Notes: generated by a model from the sequence alone, not told the origin. A DNA stretch of 64,000 nt from Wuchereria bancrofti (GCA_005281725.1 SSBO01000003.1:7240776-7304775); one strand, 5' to 3'. Positions 12,357-24,805 are shown, counted from the stretch's first letter. Numbers and translations are program-made.

Positions 12357-15049
12357 GTAAGATTTGTTTATTTCAACTTCTTTCTTAAAAAGCAAAGAAC
12401 AAACATTAAAAGATTGTTGTTGCCAAGATTATTTCTGAGATTTCATTAGTAAATATCAGTTAAATTACTGTACTTTTATATCGGAAGCTAATAACATATA
12501 TCACTTTTCCGCTATTAGCAAAAATGGTGTGAATAAATAGCTAACAATAGTAAGCAGTAAACAAATCCAATCGAAGCTAGATTTGTTTGGAATATTAAAA
12601 TAAATGATTTTTTGAAATAATTTCACTTACTTTCTTTATACATTCGCAAATATTAAGTTATTCACATTACCGATTATCATATATTAGAAGAATGATAAGG
12701 AATAGGTAAAGTAATATAATTTAATCCAAAAAGTTAAAAATGATTCATTCATCGCTTGTTAGAGTTCATATTTCGATAAATTTTGACATGTTATAAAAAA
12801 ATGATATATATTGGAATACACTTAAATTTTCGTAATTTTTTTGACTAAATGACTAAATGAAACGCATTATAAAGTAAACTTAAAACGATTAAATTTGAAT
12901 TTTTAATTTTTTGCCATATTAGAAACAACTGTGTTATCAGTTTTTATGAAAATCTAGAAAAGTTTAAAAGAAATACAAAAATAATTTTTCTTTTTCTTTA
13001 TGTGAAATCAGATTTAAGTCCAATTTAGAATCTTTTTTTTTTTGCTAAATGCAGTTTTAATGATAGAAATGTCATCATTCCAATTATCTCGTATTACATG
13101 GAAATTAAAATTTTGAAATTTTCCACCTGAATTCGATCATTCATACATACACAGTGATAAACACATACATACACGTTTAATACACACAATCGTGTACTAA
13201 TGACTTACCTGCAACTATTTTCTTTCCTAGAAAACATTCAAATGATCTTTAATCTTTTTGGAGTATAATTATGAATTAAATACAAATTTTAAAAGCTTGA
13301 TATGATATCTTTACATCAATATACGCTTATTATTTGTTGATTGATGATTGCCGAATTTAAAACTAAGAAAACATAAAACTTCAACAGACGTCATTTCCGT
13401 GTGTATGTCAAAATGATTTACAATAGAATTTCACTTACTTCGGTTAACAGACTGAATGTAACTTCAAGGTATTACTGCTATTTTAATTACAGTCTGAGGA
13501 AGGAAAAGTTATTTTTTCTCTTTTTTAAATGAAATCAACTAGAATGACATTTAACAAGAATCCCTTAGACCGAATCGGTATAAGTATTAACAACTACCTT
13601 TTACAAGTGTTCCTTGAAATCGAAATAGAACGTTAAGATCCTGATTTTATGACAGTCCTATTACAGAAACGGAATACTAATGATGTGTCTTCCGGATATT
13701 GTTTTTACTTCGGGTATCAGTTCATAATATTAAATCATTCAGATTCAATGACTCATTTGCATAGTACTTAATTCAACAACGCGTCCTTCCGGTACATAAT
13801 CACCAACTCAATAACCGATACATATGAAAATTTATATAGTTCTTTGGACAATAATATGTTGTTTGAAGTTATAAAACATTTTGAAACCATATTTGTTCAT
13901 TTTTGAATTATTTTAGATATTTTAAAATAATTTTTACTTAACCAATTTTTATTTTTTATTCTACCAATTAAAAATTGTCATTATTTCATGCAAATTTTTG
14001 CATTTACTACACTTACTGGCAAAGTTTTTGTAATTTTCTTGTGAAATTTAATTAGAGATTCAACTACGATAGAGTAATAATACAATATAAGGTAAAAAAA
14101 AATTACACTTAAAATGTGCAAAATTCAATTAGAGCTAACTTTTAATTATGAAATGATTCAAGTACTAGACAATTATGTGAAGTGAATGCAATTACAGCTA
14201 ATAAAATGTCAAATTGAATTGTGATAATCCTAAGAAATTATGATAGAATGAATTGCTACTTATTTTAATTTTGAAACACTTTATATGATTTCAATATATT
14301 ATTTCCTATACTCCTACAAGCTGAATATAAGTTACTTCCTTATCTTTTCAAGAAGTAAATTACTTTCTGCAAATTAGTAAAATGCATTATCACTGAGTGA
14401 TATCGTCATCCAAACAATACACAACAACAATAAATGAACAATTGATAACATGTTTGTTAATTATTTAATTACTTAATAAAGTTATTTCCCTACCAACAAA
14501 GTTTTCAGTATTTTTTATTGCTTAATTCAAGTAAAATGAAATATTTGTATACTAGGTTCACTTATGATAAGATTGATTTACTAATAAAACTAACCTATAG
14601 CTAAATTTTGCGCTCATAATTGAATTTATTTACAATTAAATGAATTTAGTTACATCGAAATGTAATTGTAAACATATCAATTTTGAACCTGAAAGTGCTT
14701 GTATACAATTGCGCTACGCCTCTGGTAAAGTTTTTGTAGAAAGTCTTTTTTTCTTGTGGAATTTAATTTTGTGAAATTTAATTGAAAAAATCGATGACGA
14801 TAGAGTAATAATATAATGTAAAGCAAGAAATTCTCGGAAAATATGCAAAATTTAATTAGCGCTAAGTTTTAAATTGGTGATATAAGTGCAAAATTTAGTT
14901 GTAGGTTAATATTTATCGGTAAATCAATCTTATTATAAGTAAATCTAAGCTTAAAAGGCATGCAAATGTTTCATTTTGTTTGAATTGCAAAAACATCGGA
15001 AAATTGTGATAGTGCGTTTTATTAATTTGGCAGTAACAACCACAAATGA

Positions 15050-15113
15050 TTATTGTTGTTTCACAACGAACTGACAATGCAAGATAAGACTGTAAAATAA
15101 TGTGTCTTATAGG
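15050..15113. repeat. 64-bp two-hairpin module, copy 1
   Basis: Nearly identical to 15292-15355 (one C/T difference seen). It contains two possible stem-loops: GTTGT-ttc-ACAAC, and ATAAGAC paired with GTCTTAT over a 13-nt loop. Confidence 0.9.
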
Positions 15114-15178
15114 TTTCAAATGATATACTGAATAAATTATTAGTAATTGCTTATCCTTTCCACATAATCTGTCATTGC

Positions 15179-15752
15179 AATCATTCTATGACATTTCAAC
15201 GAAATGATAATAACGATGCATCGTAATCAGTATTGATTAATGATCATAGAGCTCATGAATATGCAATTGAAGTGAAAGAAAGAATAAACAATTATTGTTG
15301 TTTCACAACGAACTGATAATGCAAGATAAGACTGTAAAATAATGTGTCTTATAGGTGATAATTATTCAATCATATCATTTGAGAAGAGAATTAGATACTG
15401 TAAAGGTGGAACCTCGGAATATATCATAAGTATTCAACATATCGAGCATTTATTTCATATCACCAATTCTTGCAATGTACTTTTAAGGGACGTTCCTTTG
15501 ACAGTGGTGACACTACGATGACATTTTCTTTCACTTTGAAACTGGCGTATACTTATGTGTTGTTGTCAGTGTAATGTATTATTACAAAAGGCGTATGGTA
15601 TGCTGCACTCGTTTCACTCTCTTTTTCACTCTGCATGATATCATTTTGTTAAGATAGTCGTGATAAGTTGATAAGATTTTCGGTTGTTTAGTTGATAATG
15701 GCAACTTTGACAAATGTATGAATGACAAGAAGTCTACTCTAGGAATAATAAA
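15179..15752. repeat. Dispersed duplicate block, copy 1 (574 bp)
   Basis: Direct-orientation duplicate of 24292-24805. I count about five substitutions over the ~514 shared bases. This copy is longer because a 64-bp module (15292-15355) interrupts it. The shared part starts AATCATTCT and ends GGAATAATAAA. No TG...CA ends or terminal inverted repeats are apparent. There is no long open frame. It may be a retroelement LTR, a non-autonomous repeat, or a segmental duplication. Confidence 0.9.
15292..15355. repeat. 64-bp two-hairpin module, copy 2, inside the duplicate block
   Basis: Sits in copy 1 of the duplicate block. Copy 2 (near 24410) goes straight from ...AACAATT to the downstream sequence without it. 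So this unit was inserted into, or deleted from, one of two otherwise near-identical blocks. Confidence 0.85.
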
Positions 15753-17058
15753 GGAAATTTTTTAATAGCAAGTTGCAGTCGTAACACCGCAACGTCGGCA
15801 ATAGCTTTATGATTTTTTTTTCTTTATTCAAATAATAGGAAAGAAATGAAAAATACAAATATTAAAGTACGCTAACAATTCACCAAATGTTAGCTAAATT
15901 GTCGCATTTTCGCTTCATCACTGTTATTGCCGCTGGTACTGCTACGTCATTTTGACGTTTGAGTGCGAAGAAGAACCGAATCAAACTTGCTAGATCTAAA
16001 AATTGAATGGTTTTAATTCTTTGAGCATTAAGCATTGGTCATTGCCATTCATGTTAGAGGGACTGTCAGATTAGAAAACCTCAACAATATTTCAATACTA
16101 CAAATAAAATTAGTTAATAACAAGGAAAGTTAATTGAAAAGGAACTTGCAACTTTTTAACTTTCAACAACTAAATATAAGTTTGGATGTTACACTGGAAA
16201 ATCTTAACAATAAAGGTGAGAGCACTTTACAACATATTAAGCAATGCAAATATTTTTTTATTAACAGAGTGTAACATTCTAAACAATGCAAGTAAGCTTA
16301 ACTTGCAAATAAGCTACAGTTGGAAGATGAGTGTTGAATAAATGATTTCTTTTTTGAAATATAAAATTTGGAATAGTTTTATTATTGTGATAGTTTAGTT
16401 TTATTTTTTTTTTTTTTATAAAATTTGGGGTAGAAATGTTCAAATAAGACAATTTAATACTTATGGATGTAATACAAATTTATCTCTCTATATTGTTGTA
16501 ATTCGGTTTTTTCGGCATTCCGAACTAAAAGAGATGATCAGATGGAAGAATTATATCTTGTTTATATCCTTGTTTGAATACATCGTTTTATAGCATTTCT
16601 AGTTCATAGAGGTACTTCTTGTTCATCGATTTTCTGAACTGATTTATCAAATCATTGATCACATATTCATCTGTTGAAAAGTTTTCATATGGGAAAGCAA
16701 TTCTATTAAGGCATTTCTTACTTCACTATCTCTCCTCTCTTAGTTTCCTTTATCTTTGCTAATTTTCTAAGACTAATTGAATACTCAGTTTTTCATATCT
16801 CCCGGGCTTTAAGTTACTCAGGATTTTAAGATTATATCTTACCATTACTTAATAAGTTTTCCCTTACTATTCAATTTATTTGGAATAAATTCTTGCTCAT
16901 CGTCATTACTGACTGATATAATTAGAGCAGCATTAGATTAAATGAAATCGATTCGATGAGGCGTGTGATCACATAATCATCAAAGTTTAGTCAGTAGCCG
17001 GATATTCATTCTATTTCTAATTTTATTTCCTTTTCTCATAATAATTTTCTATCTATAG

Positions 17059-18243
17059 GCTCTTTTTTATTAATCCAATCATCCTTTCATTAAGTCCTCT
17101 GCTCCACGAAACTTCCGGTTTTATGTTCTCTTTTTTGCTAAAAGTTCAGTTAACTATATATCTTGTTTCACTATAGTTTGAAAAACCAATTGCAATTTAC
17201 TGGTATTATCAGAGGATAGTCGCGTTGAGCTGTAAGCCTTCTCAGTACATAGAAGAATATTAAAGCAGGTAAATAAGGTTATCTATTTCCTAGTTTTGCC
17301 ATTTTATTCAAGCTTCGGAAGGATTAGGCACTTGGAATCCAAAATTGTCGTCTTATTTCGAAAAATGTATGAGCAGTTCCGGCGTTGTTACAATTCTTGG
17401 TGCTGCCGTTGTATAAAATTCTTAGTTATCGGATTATGCCTTGGAAGATAAGCTAATTTTGTTTCCTCTAATTGCGCTTATTGATTAATACTTTCATAAC
17501 TAATTTGTAATTATCTATTATTACAGATCTATTCTTGTTAATAGGGATTGTAACCATGAAATTTTTCTTCTTATTGTTAATTTTATGAACTTACAAGCTC
17601 AACAGTTGTCATTATTAATCTTAACTAAAGTCACTCACATCTATGAGTTTGAAGTGGTTAGAATTTATGGGCTGATTTTCGCAATAGTCTTTTTTTTATC
17701 TTCCTCCTCATCGTCATCCTGGTTGAAGTTGAATCCCCATCGTAGCTCATTTGATTATTTTTTGTTTAACTACATTGGAGTTCATTTCCATCAAAGTTCA
17801 TAATCCTTAAATTTGTTAGGAGAAAAAGTCCTTGTTGCAATATCAGCTGGATTGTTATTACTTGGAATATTACAGAATGAGAGTTTCACCTCACACCATC
17901 ATTGTATTTGATGAAGCATAGTGCAGTATCAAGAGGACAATTACAGTGCAAAGATAGATGTCACCTTTCACTGTAGTCCTTCCTACTTAAAGAAGCTAAG
18001 GCGAGTTTTGTTCTCTCTTAGACATTCTATTTTTTGTTTGAGAATGGAATAAATTTGATATTCATTATCCCAGTGGTTCTTGTGGTTGTATAATTTTTGA
18101 TATAATTTTAAAGTGAAGTAAACACCAGAGACTCTAATGGCTTCTAAGGCATCCCATTTTAAACATAATAATTCAAATTTGTAACATCTCACATTCCTTG
18201 AAGATGTATGATAGCAACAAAACTGCTCCAAGATCCTCTCCAC
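17059..18243 (-). mobile_element. Decayed BEL/Pao-type retrotransposon pol remnant
   Basis: Read on the minus strand, short pieces recall BEL/Pao pol in the expected order. A piece with NNNPADIATR (17800-17905) matches the NPAD-TRG motif between RNase H and integrase. A piece with EIRRQFWIPS (17329-17374) matches the zinc-binding head of integrase. A piece with NERMIGLIKKSL (17059-17127) matches the end of the integrase core. The pieces lie in different frames, separated by stops and frameshifts, so the element is dead. Reverse transcriptase and gag were not recognised in 18.3-24.2 kb. The limits given cover only what I could recognise. Element relatives are inferred from memory of the family. 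Confidence 0.65.
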
Positions 18244-19329
18244 TACTTCAGGTCATCACTGCATATCGGTATGGTAATTGAGGTAAATTTAATGTTATGT
18301 GAAAAGCTAACTGGGATGATTCGTATTGACTAATTGGTTCTCTACTTGTATACGTTTGCTTAGTCACTGAAGAGCTAACTTGATATCATTCTTATAAATA
18401 GAGTTATTTTAGCTTCTTTACCATCATTTATTAAATTAAACATGTCTTCGTTGTGATGAACATATCGATTTGGGAGATTTTGGCATAGTCGAAATTCGGA
18501 ACGGTTAATGGGTTTTCTTATGATGGATTCTTTACCTTCTGTCGTGAAGTAAGTTATTTCGCGCATTTACCGATAGTAAAATTAAACAGGAATACAGTAT
18601 AACAGACGTTGTATAATAACGTTTATCATGGCGAAAGTAAATAGGGATAATTAGTAGAATTAAAAGTCGCTGAGAAAGTGGAATCTGCTTTTTGAAGGAT
18701 GATCCATTGATTATATTTAGATAACATATATACTTGTCAAAATGGGACTGGCTTACAATATTCTGATGTATCCGATGGATACAAAGAGGCTATATGAATA
18801 AGGAGGCTGTTAAGGAATTCTGATATGAGTGATTAAAAGATGGGAAATATTTGTATGTGTATTGGCTTCCGGTGTTTTAACCATTATGGACAACGATGGG
18901 GAATTTAGTTAGACTCGAGATAAACAAAGAAATCAAAGAGACGGAAAAAAAAGAGATGAGAAATTGGTTCACCGTAATACCATATGAACGACTTTTATAT
19001 GGAATTTTTTACTATAATTTATTTCGAGGTTCGTAACACTCGAAGTTTGCAGCATTTGCCACATCTGTGATTATTTCTGACGAAGTGTTTATTGTCTTTA
19101 TATTCCAGTCATATTCCGATAGTTGATTTCAGAGCGTCAGTGTAGTTCGATGCGGTTTATTCTTTCTTCTATAATTCTCGATTAAAAATTGTCAGCATAT
19201 TCCTTCTTCTGACAACTGTTGAACCGGTTGTCTTAGTTTCATTTCCCTAATTACCTGAGATATAAAATTGTATTTTTATATTTGTCTAAGGAATATTGAA
19301 ATAAAACAATCCCTATTTAGTCTACAAAT

Positions 19330-19445
19330 TCCTACCTTATGGAGTTAAGGTAAAATTATTTCGATAAGTTGTAAATTTATTTCAGTTTTCCACAAGCATT
19401 GGATCTGCTGGAAAAGGTATAGTAGGTTGTTGAAGCGAAAATATA
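19330..19445 (+). pseudogene. Fragment of a second ERK5-like MAP kinase gene
   Basis: The plus-strand sequence resembles the end of exon 8 and the start of intron 8 of the MAP kinase gene at 25.5-28.3 kb. CAAGCATTGGATCTGCTGG (19394 on) is nearly the same as CAAGCAGTGGATCTGCTGA (27484 on). The similarity continues past the donor into the intron (GTTGTTGAAGCGAAAATAT against ATTGTTGACGAGAAAATAT). Upstream, CCTTATGGAGTT resembles CCCATGGAGTAC, and an intron-like insert (gtaaaa...tttcag) interrupts the fragment. No other kinase exons were found nearby, and the frame is broken. It is a relic of a duplicated MAPK gene rather than a working one. Confidence 0.55.
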
Positions 19446-19699
19446 CAGCAAGGAAATTAAGTCTTTTGGTTTTCATCACACAATTACTGTATAGTGAAGA
19501 GCAGCTAGATGAAATTATATCGAGTAACAAAGTGAATCTGACTGAATGATTATCAAACTGAAATACAGGCTGCTATCACTTACTTGGTTATTTGAACTCG
19601 AAATAGCACTACAGCTAGCTAGCAATAGTAGCAGTGCTGAAAATCCAACCATCACTTGACTGCAAGGTGTTCGCTGTTACTTGAAAACTTCAGTTCGAA

Positions 19700-21560
19700 A
19701 TAATCTTCAATAACTGATTTTTCTTGTTCAGTTCTCTCACTCCTTATTTCTTCATCTGAACAAATCATTTCTTTCTCTGAACGTAAACAAATCATTAATA
19801 AGCATGAAAATTTTAAAGGAAGATGAAAAGTGGATGTGAAAGCTGTTTCAAATGAAAAGCAATAGGATGGGAGAGAAAGTTGGAATGCTGAATAGAAAAA
19901 CAAATTTATGGAAAATTAGGCAAATTGAATTTCAGAATCTTACAAGAAAAGAATTAAAAAGTAGAAATTCAATTCGATGGTGTAAAGTGCAGTTTTTGAA
20001 CAGTAGATGGAGTATGTAAAATAGTGATACAGTTTGACTGGCATTTAAAAGAAAGATTCGTATGTCCAGTGACAGGAAATTCAATCTAAACTTGGACAAC
20101 GTAAACATGAAATTATTCATGGTTTCCCTCTTGCATTGTAACTTAATGAACTTCTATAAATTCCCTCCCTAACTTTAAATTGCGTGGAATTACTTCAATG
20201 CAAGGAAAAACATTCGGCGTAATTATCCATTCCATTTCATTTAGTTTCATGTTAGGTTTTTTATAAAATTCTTAAGGTTAAATGAACTGAACAGAATAGA
20301 ATGTAATAAGATTGAATCAAATCATCAGATTCTTCTTCAAAAAAAGCATACATAAGGTTATTACAAAGGAAGGAACTACTTTTACGTGCACGATGCAAAG
20401 TGCCAAATTGTCCCATCTAATTTCATCTACCTCCGTCATTGTTAACAGCTAATGATAGAGTTATAACTCAAAAGATATGAATACTGTTTCTTTTTTAGAA
20501 TTTGAAACTTTTTCTTAAATCTGAATTGGACTTTGAAATTCAACTTTCGGATATTAGAGAATCATCACAGATTCTGTAAACCTTTCATGAAGCAATCCTT
20601 TCATCAAATGTAAATCTGTACTCAGTAAACAGCATTTACTGTTAAGTAGTTCATAGCTTACAGTTATGCATTTCAAATTACTTTAACGAAAACCGCCCAC
20701 ACACGTAGACGTGATATTTCCAACGCAAAAATAATACCGCGTGGATGAAATATTTTCACTCCAGACACAACAACAGATCAACAAAAATAGGACATAGTAA
20801 CCTAGCGAAATTATGAGAAATTTAGCAAACATTGTTCAAACCTCGGGTTTTAAACTGGTTTGCTAAATTTTCAGCATGTAGCGATAGGTGACACTGCTTG
20901 CTTCTGTGTTACTAAAACTTACTTCTTGTGAAAATTAGGATCCTCGCATGGTATGAAATCAGCAAAATCTGCGGTATTAAGTACGAATGATGCGTACACT
21001 TTTCAGATATTTGGAGGGAAAGTTTGTGTGTGAAAGTGTGCGGCATAAAGGTTCATACCTTAACATTTCATACCTTAATTTTAGTACTAAGTGGTAGAGA
21101 AGAAGGCGAATTCAAATGATACTTTTGTATTATATTTATTTGAGTAATCCATCTATGCCCATATAAATTCAACTTAAATTTGGTGTTAAATAATTGCGAA
21201 AGTTTAATTCTGCATTTTGATTCTTCCTAGAAGTATCACTTTTTTAACAGTTTTTTTTGTCAACTTGAGAATTCTTGATATTAAAACTGCTAGAAGATTT
21301 TTTGATTTCTTAATTAGCATAGTTTCAAGGAAGTGGTAAGGAACCTAAGTTAATATAAAAAATCTTTAAGTATTTGATTTGAATTTTTGTAACTGTTTTC
21401 AAACGAGAAATGATAAGATCCAACAGTTTATGAAGTACAAAACCATATATATCATTTAAAACTGACCAAAGAGTGACACTTATTCGAAAGAGGAACTCGA
21501 ATCATCTCTGACACTATTTTCGCATAGTTTCTGGAGAATCTTACAGGGTAGGCTTCTGTA
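19700..21560. other. No supported gene
   Basis: AT-rich sequence with only short, unsupported open frames and isolated splice-like strings. No repeat structure was noticed apart from that listed from 21564. Confidence 0.5.
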
Positions 21561-21563
21561 TTA

Positions 21564-21633
21564 CAGAAATGCTGTGATCCGGTCAGAAATGCTATGATCC
21601 GATTAGGAATGCTGTGATCCGGTCAGAAATGCT
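21564..21633. repeat. 20-bp tandem repeat, 3.5 copies
   Basis: Units start at 21564, 21584, 21604 and 21624 with consensus AGAAATGCTGTGATCCGGTC. The last unit is cut after AGAAATGCTG. A few substitutions separate the copies. Confidence 0.9.
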
Positions 21634-22330
21634 GCCACTCAATCACAATAGAAAAGAAATACATTTGATAATGATTACAATCGACGATCGGTAGTTACAG
21701 CGTTGTTTAGTATAGTTATATTCATAACTTTAATAAATATATCGAACTATGCAAACAATCTTTCCCTCATAAATACGCTGAGTGCCTGTGAATGAAATTC
21801 CTTTTCAGCATGTTTCTTTCATTAAACATAGAATTTGATCCTGAAATTTCGAAAAATACCATCTACTTTTGAACAGTAAATTCTATCAAAATAAGTTGAA
21901 AAGACTAACAAATTGAAAGAAATTGAAAAAGACAAAACAAATGCTATGAATAGCGCAAACCTATTTTGCAATAAATTTCATTTTTAAATTTCAAACTTTT
22001 TTAAAGCAACCAGCTAAAATTGGATAATTTTGAATAGTAAAACACAACTTTTCATATAGCAATAGCTTTTTTTTTACGATCAGTTGTTGTCTAACTTAGA
22101 TGGCTAAACATTAAGGAAATATTAGAGGAAAATTTATGCTATCGAAACTTCCACCAAATTAAGTAGAAAAAACGACGTTGTTTTTTATTTTTATTATATC
22201 AGTTAACAAGTATGTGAGTTATTAGTTAGTGCTTTCATTTTTACCGAAAAGATAGAATTGTTTTAGGGATAATTTAATGAGTCAGTTTTCTTAAGTACAG
22301 TTTCAGAATTGAAGCGCTAAGATTCCTAGT

Positions 22331-22588
22331 ATGAGAAACTGGAAGCTTAAAGTTCAGTTATTGTTTGGATTACAACTTATTTCGAGATCGACTGCATGGA
22401 TTTTTTGTCCGGAAACCTCAAATGGCAGTCCATTTGAATCTTTGGATTGTAAAATGCTTGCTATTGGTCAACCTTTTTTTTATAGCTTATTAGTCTTCAC
22501 TGTTTGGAAATATTTTTATGCAAATCATTTAGGTGCATTTTTATATGCTTTTCTTAAAATAATTGCAATAAAAGTTTATTTAGCATAA
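22331..22588 (+). CDS. Hypothetical small membrane protein (85 aa)
   Basis: An open frame whose ATG lies 24 nt after an SL-type acceptor (GTTTCAG ending at 22306), which supports a real transcript start. It has a hydrophobic N-terminal stretch (QLLFGLQLISRSTAW), a hydrophilic loop with two cysteines (FCPETSNGSPFESLDC), and then one or two hydrophobic segments. It could end at TAA 22588 or splice out earlier at CATTTAG|gtgcat. Open exon-like segments further on (23632-23704 and 23880-23958) may belong to the same gene. No family recognised. Confidence 0.4.
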   Translation: MRNWKLKVQLLFGLQLISRSTAWIFCPETSNGSPFESLDCKMLAIGQPFFYSLLVFTVWKYFYANHLGAFLYAFLKIIAIKVYLA

Positions 22589-23631
22589 GTTTGAAGAATT
22601 TTTTTCAAATTTCTTTCAAAAATATCAATTTTAGATGTCATATATATGATTAATTTATCGGAAGTGCTGCAAAATTGTTTTATTTATGAGATTACTCTTC
22701 TTGATCTAAATGTGAAGAAAGATGAAATACAAAATATTAATTTTGAATTACTTCATGATTACCAATAAGAGTATCATTTTAATTAATAATGTAACTTTAT
22801 ATATGGTAAGCGAAGTACAATTCACAATGTTGTTTATTTGGGAATTTACAAATATCATTTTTTCACGTATTTACTTTGTATTGTAATGTGAGCACTTCTT
22901 TAATTCATGATATTCCGGAATTACATCTTTTGTAACCTTATTTTATTAACAATGGCTCTTTTGTTGAATGAATATCTTCCGGTCATTAGAGATTCAAAAT
23001 TCCTAATACTGCGGAATACGATCAGAAATAAAGACTATTATCTTAACTGTTTCAACAATTGAATCAATAAGAATACTGGTAAATACTTTGATGAATGAAA
23101 TCTCTAATGACGGAGAAGATATTCAAAAACCGTTATAAAAGATGTACTTCCGGAAGGCTTAATATTCTTAGTTTCAACAAATCATTGTTTTCATCGTTTG
23201 CAATAGGAAAAGAATTGTAGCTGAATTTTCTTAAAGTGAAGCATTCGAAATTTAAAATGAAATGAGTGTATGAAGGATTAAAAAAGCGGAACTGAAAAGT
23301 GGAAATGATAACAAATGAGCAAGACAGGAAATGTAGAATTCGTGTCATTCAGTGCCAAAGTAAAGGTAAAACATTAATATATCAAATTTCAACTTATTCG
23401 TCAAAGTTTTTATTGCTTACATTTTTGACATTATATTCCATCTATCTATGCTTTATTCTACGATTTGTTCTTCATTATCATGTACCTCTTAAGTTTATCT
23501 CTCTTTCTCTATTTGCTTCATCAATTAAGCATTTTCCAGGTGTAAGTCGCAATAAACACAAACGAGAAAAAACGTACGGAAGAATTTGAAGTTTGAAGAA
23601 TTTGAAATTCTCATCAATTTAACTTTTTCAG

Positions 23632-23704
23632 ATTCCCTACATCACGAATTGGTAGTGTAGCACTAATAGAGCAAAAATTGTTCAAAGAACTGAATAATTT
23701 ATGA
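23632..23704 (+). CDS. Candidate terminal exon, product unknown
   Basis: Follows a good acceptor (ACTTTTTCAG) and reads FPTSRIGSVALIEQKLFKEL in a single open frame to a TGA at 23702-23704. It needs an upstream exon ending with two bases of a codon, and I could not identify that partner. Confidence 0.25.
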
Positions 23705-23879
23705 AATTCGAAATGATCATGGATAATTTAAATGAGCAATTGAAGGTCAACTTTTACATCACGAGAAATGTTATCATCGATCAGTGTTTATGAAATATTA
23801 ATAAATTTCAAACATTTTTCTTGACCCAATCTTTCTGAAAAAGACTGAACTATTTAATTCCAAGAAGAATCTGTTTTAG

Positions 23880-23958
23880 GATAATACTGAAGAAAATGAT
23901 AGTAATGAAGAAGTTAGCAGTAGTGTTGATAATCCGATATTTGCATATAATTGGAAAG
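23880..23958 (+). CDS. Candidate internal exon, acidic/Ser-rich, product unknown
   Basis: Bounded by CTGTTTTAG and AAAG|gtactt. It encodes 26 codons containing TEENDSNEEVSSSVDNPIFA. The composition and intact frame look coding, and both splice sites fit. Neighbouring exons are not resolved. Confidence 0.3.
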
Positions 23959-24291
23959 GTACTTTAACAGTCTACGTAATTCTTCTATTACTTGGAATGT
24001 TTAATCTCCGTTAGTTGCCTCAGTGTTGTCTCCTGTGAACAGTATGGATTATTTAGTGATCAAAAACTTTATAATTTCGAGTTTTCTTTATATACGATTC
24101 TTGATATTTGTTTCTTGCTTAACATATTTTACTTAGCTGAGAAAAAAGAAAAACAAGAATGAAATATTCATTTTTTTTTTCTTGATTTGAATATTTCCAG
24201 GTAAATATTATTCTTATTGCCAAATTTGTCAAATAAGCAATTTTATTACACATATATTTCATAGAGACATCGAATTTATTGATTGCAGATT

Positions 24292-24805
24292 AATCATTCT
24301 ACGACATTTCAACGAAATGATAATAACGATGCATCGTAATCAGTATTGACTAATGATCATAAAGCTCATGAATATGCAATTGAAGTGAAAGAAAGAATAA
24401 ACAATTGCTGATAATTATTCAATCATATCATTTGAGAAAAGAATTAGATACTGTAAAGGTGGAACCTCGGAATATATCATAAGTATTCAACATATCGAGC
24501 ATTTATTTCATATCACCAATTCTTGCAATGTACTTTTAAGGGACGTTCCTTTGACAGTGGTGACACTACGATGACATTTTCTTTCACTTTGAAACTGGCG
24601 TATACTTATGTGTTGTTGTCAGTGTAATGTATTATTACAAAAGGCGTATGGTATGCTGCACTCGTTTCACTCTCTTTTTCACTCTGCATGATATCATTTT
24701 GTTAAGATAGTCGTGATAAGTTGATAAGATTTTCGGTTGTTTAGTTGATAATGGCAACTTTGACAAATGTATGAATGACAAGAAGTCTGCTCTAGGAATA
24801 ATAAA
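24292..24805. repeat. Dispersed duplicate block, copy 2 (514 bp)
   Basis: Partner of 15179-15752 in the same orientation. It ends about 670 bp upstream of the MAP kinase start codon and lacks the 64-bp module. Confidence 0.9.

Larger units (their letters stand above)
11500..15040. other. Mostly empty AT-rich interval
   Basis: Apart from the palindrome at 11949 and a candidate first exon at 12284, I see no supported gene. Minus-strand donor-like strings ending in gtaagtgaaatt occur near 12620 and 13435, and GCAG|gtaagt near 13205, but no exons with matching open frames were found. Confidence 0.5.

Noticed and set aside
20870..21060. Exon-like pieces after TTTTCAG near 20877 and 21004
   Set aside because: Frames are short, no compatible partner exons were found, and the first acceptor is followed by ATG-TAG.
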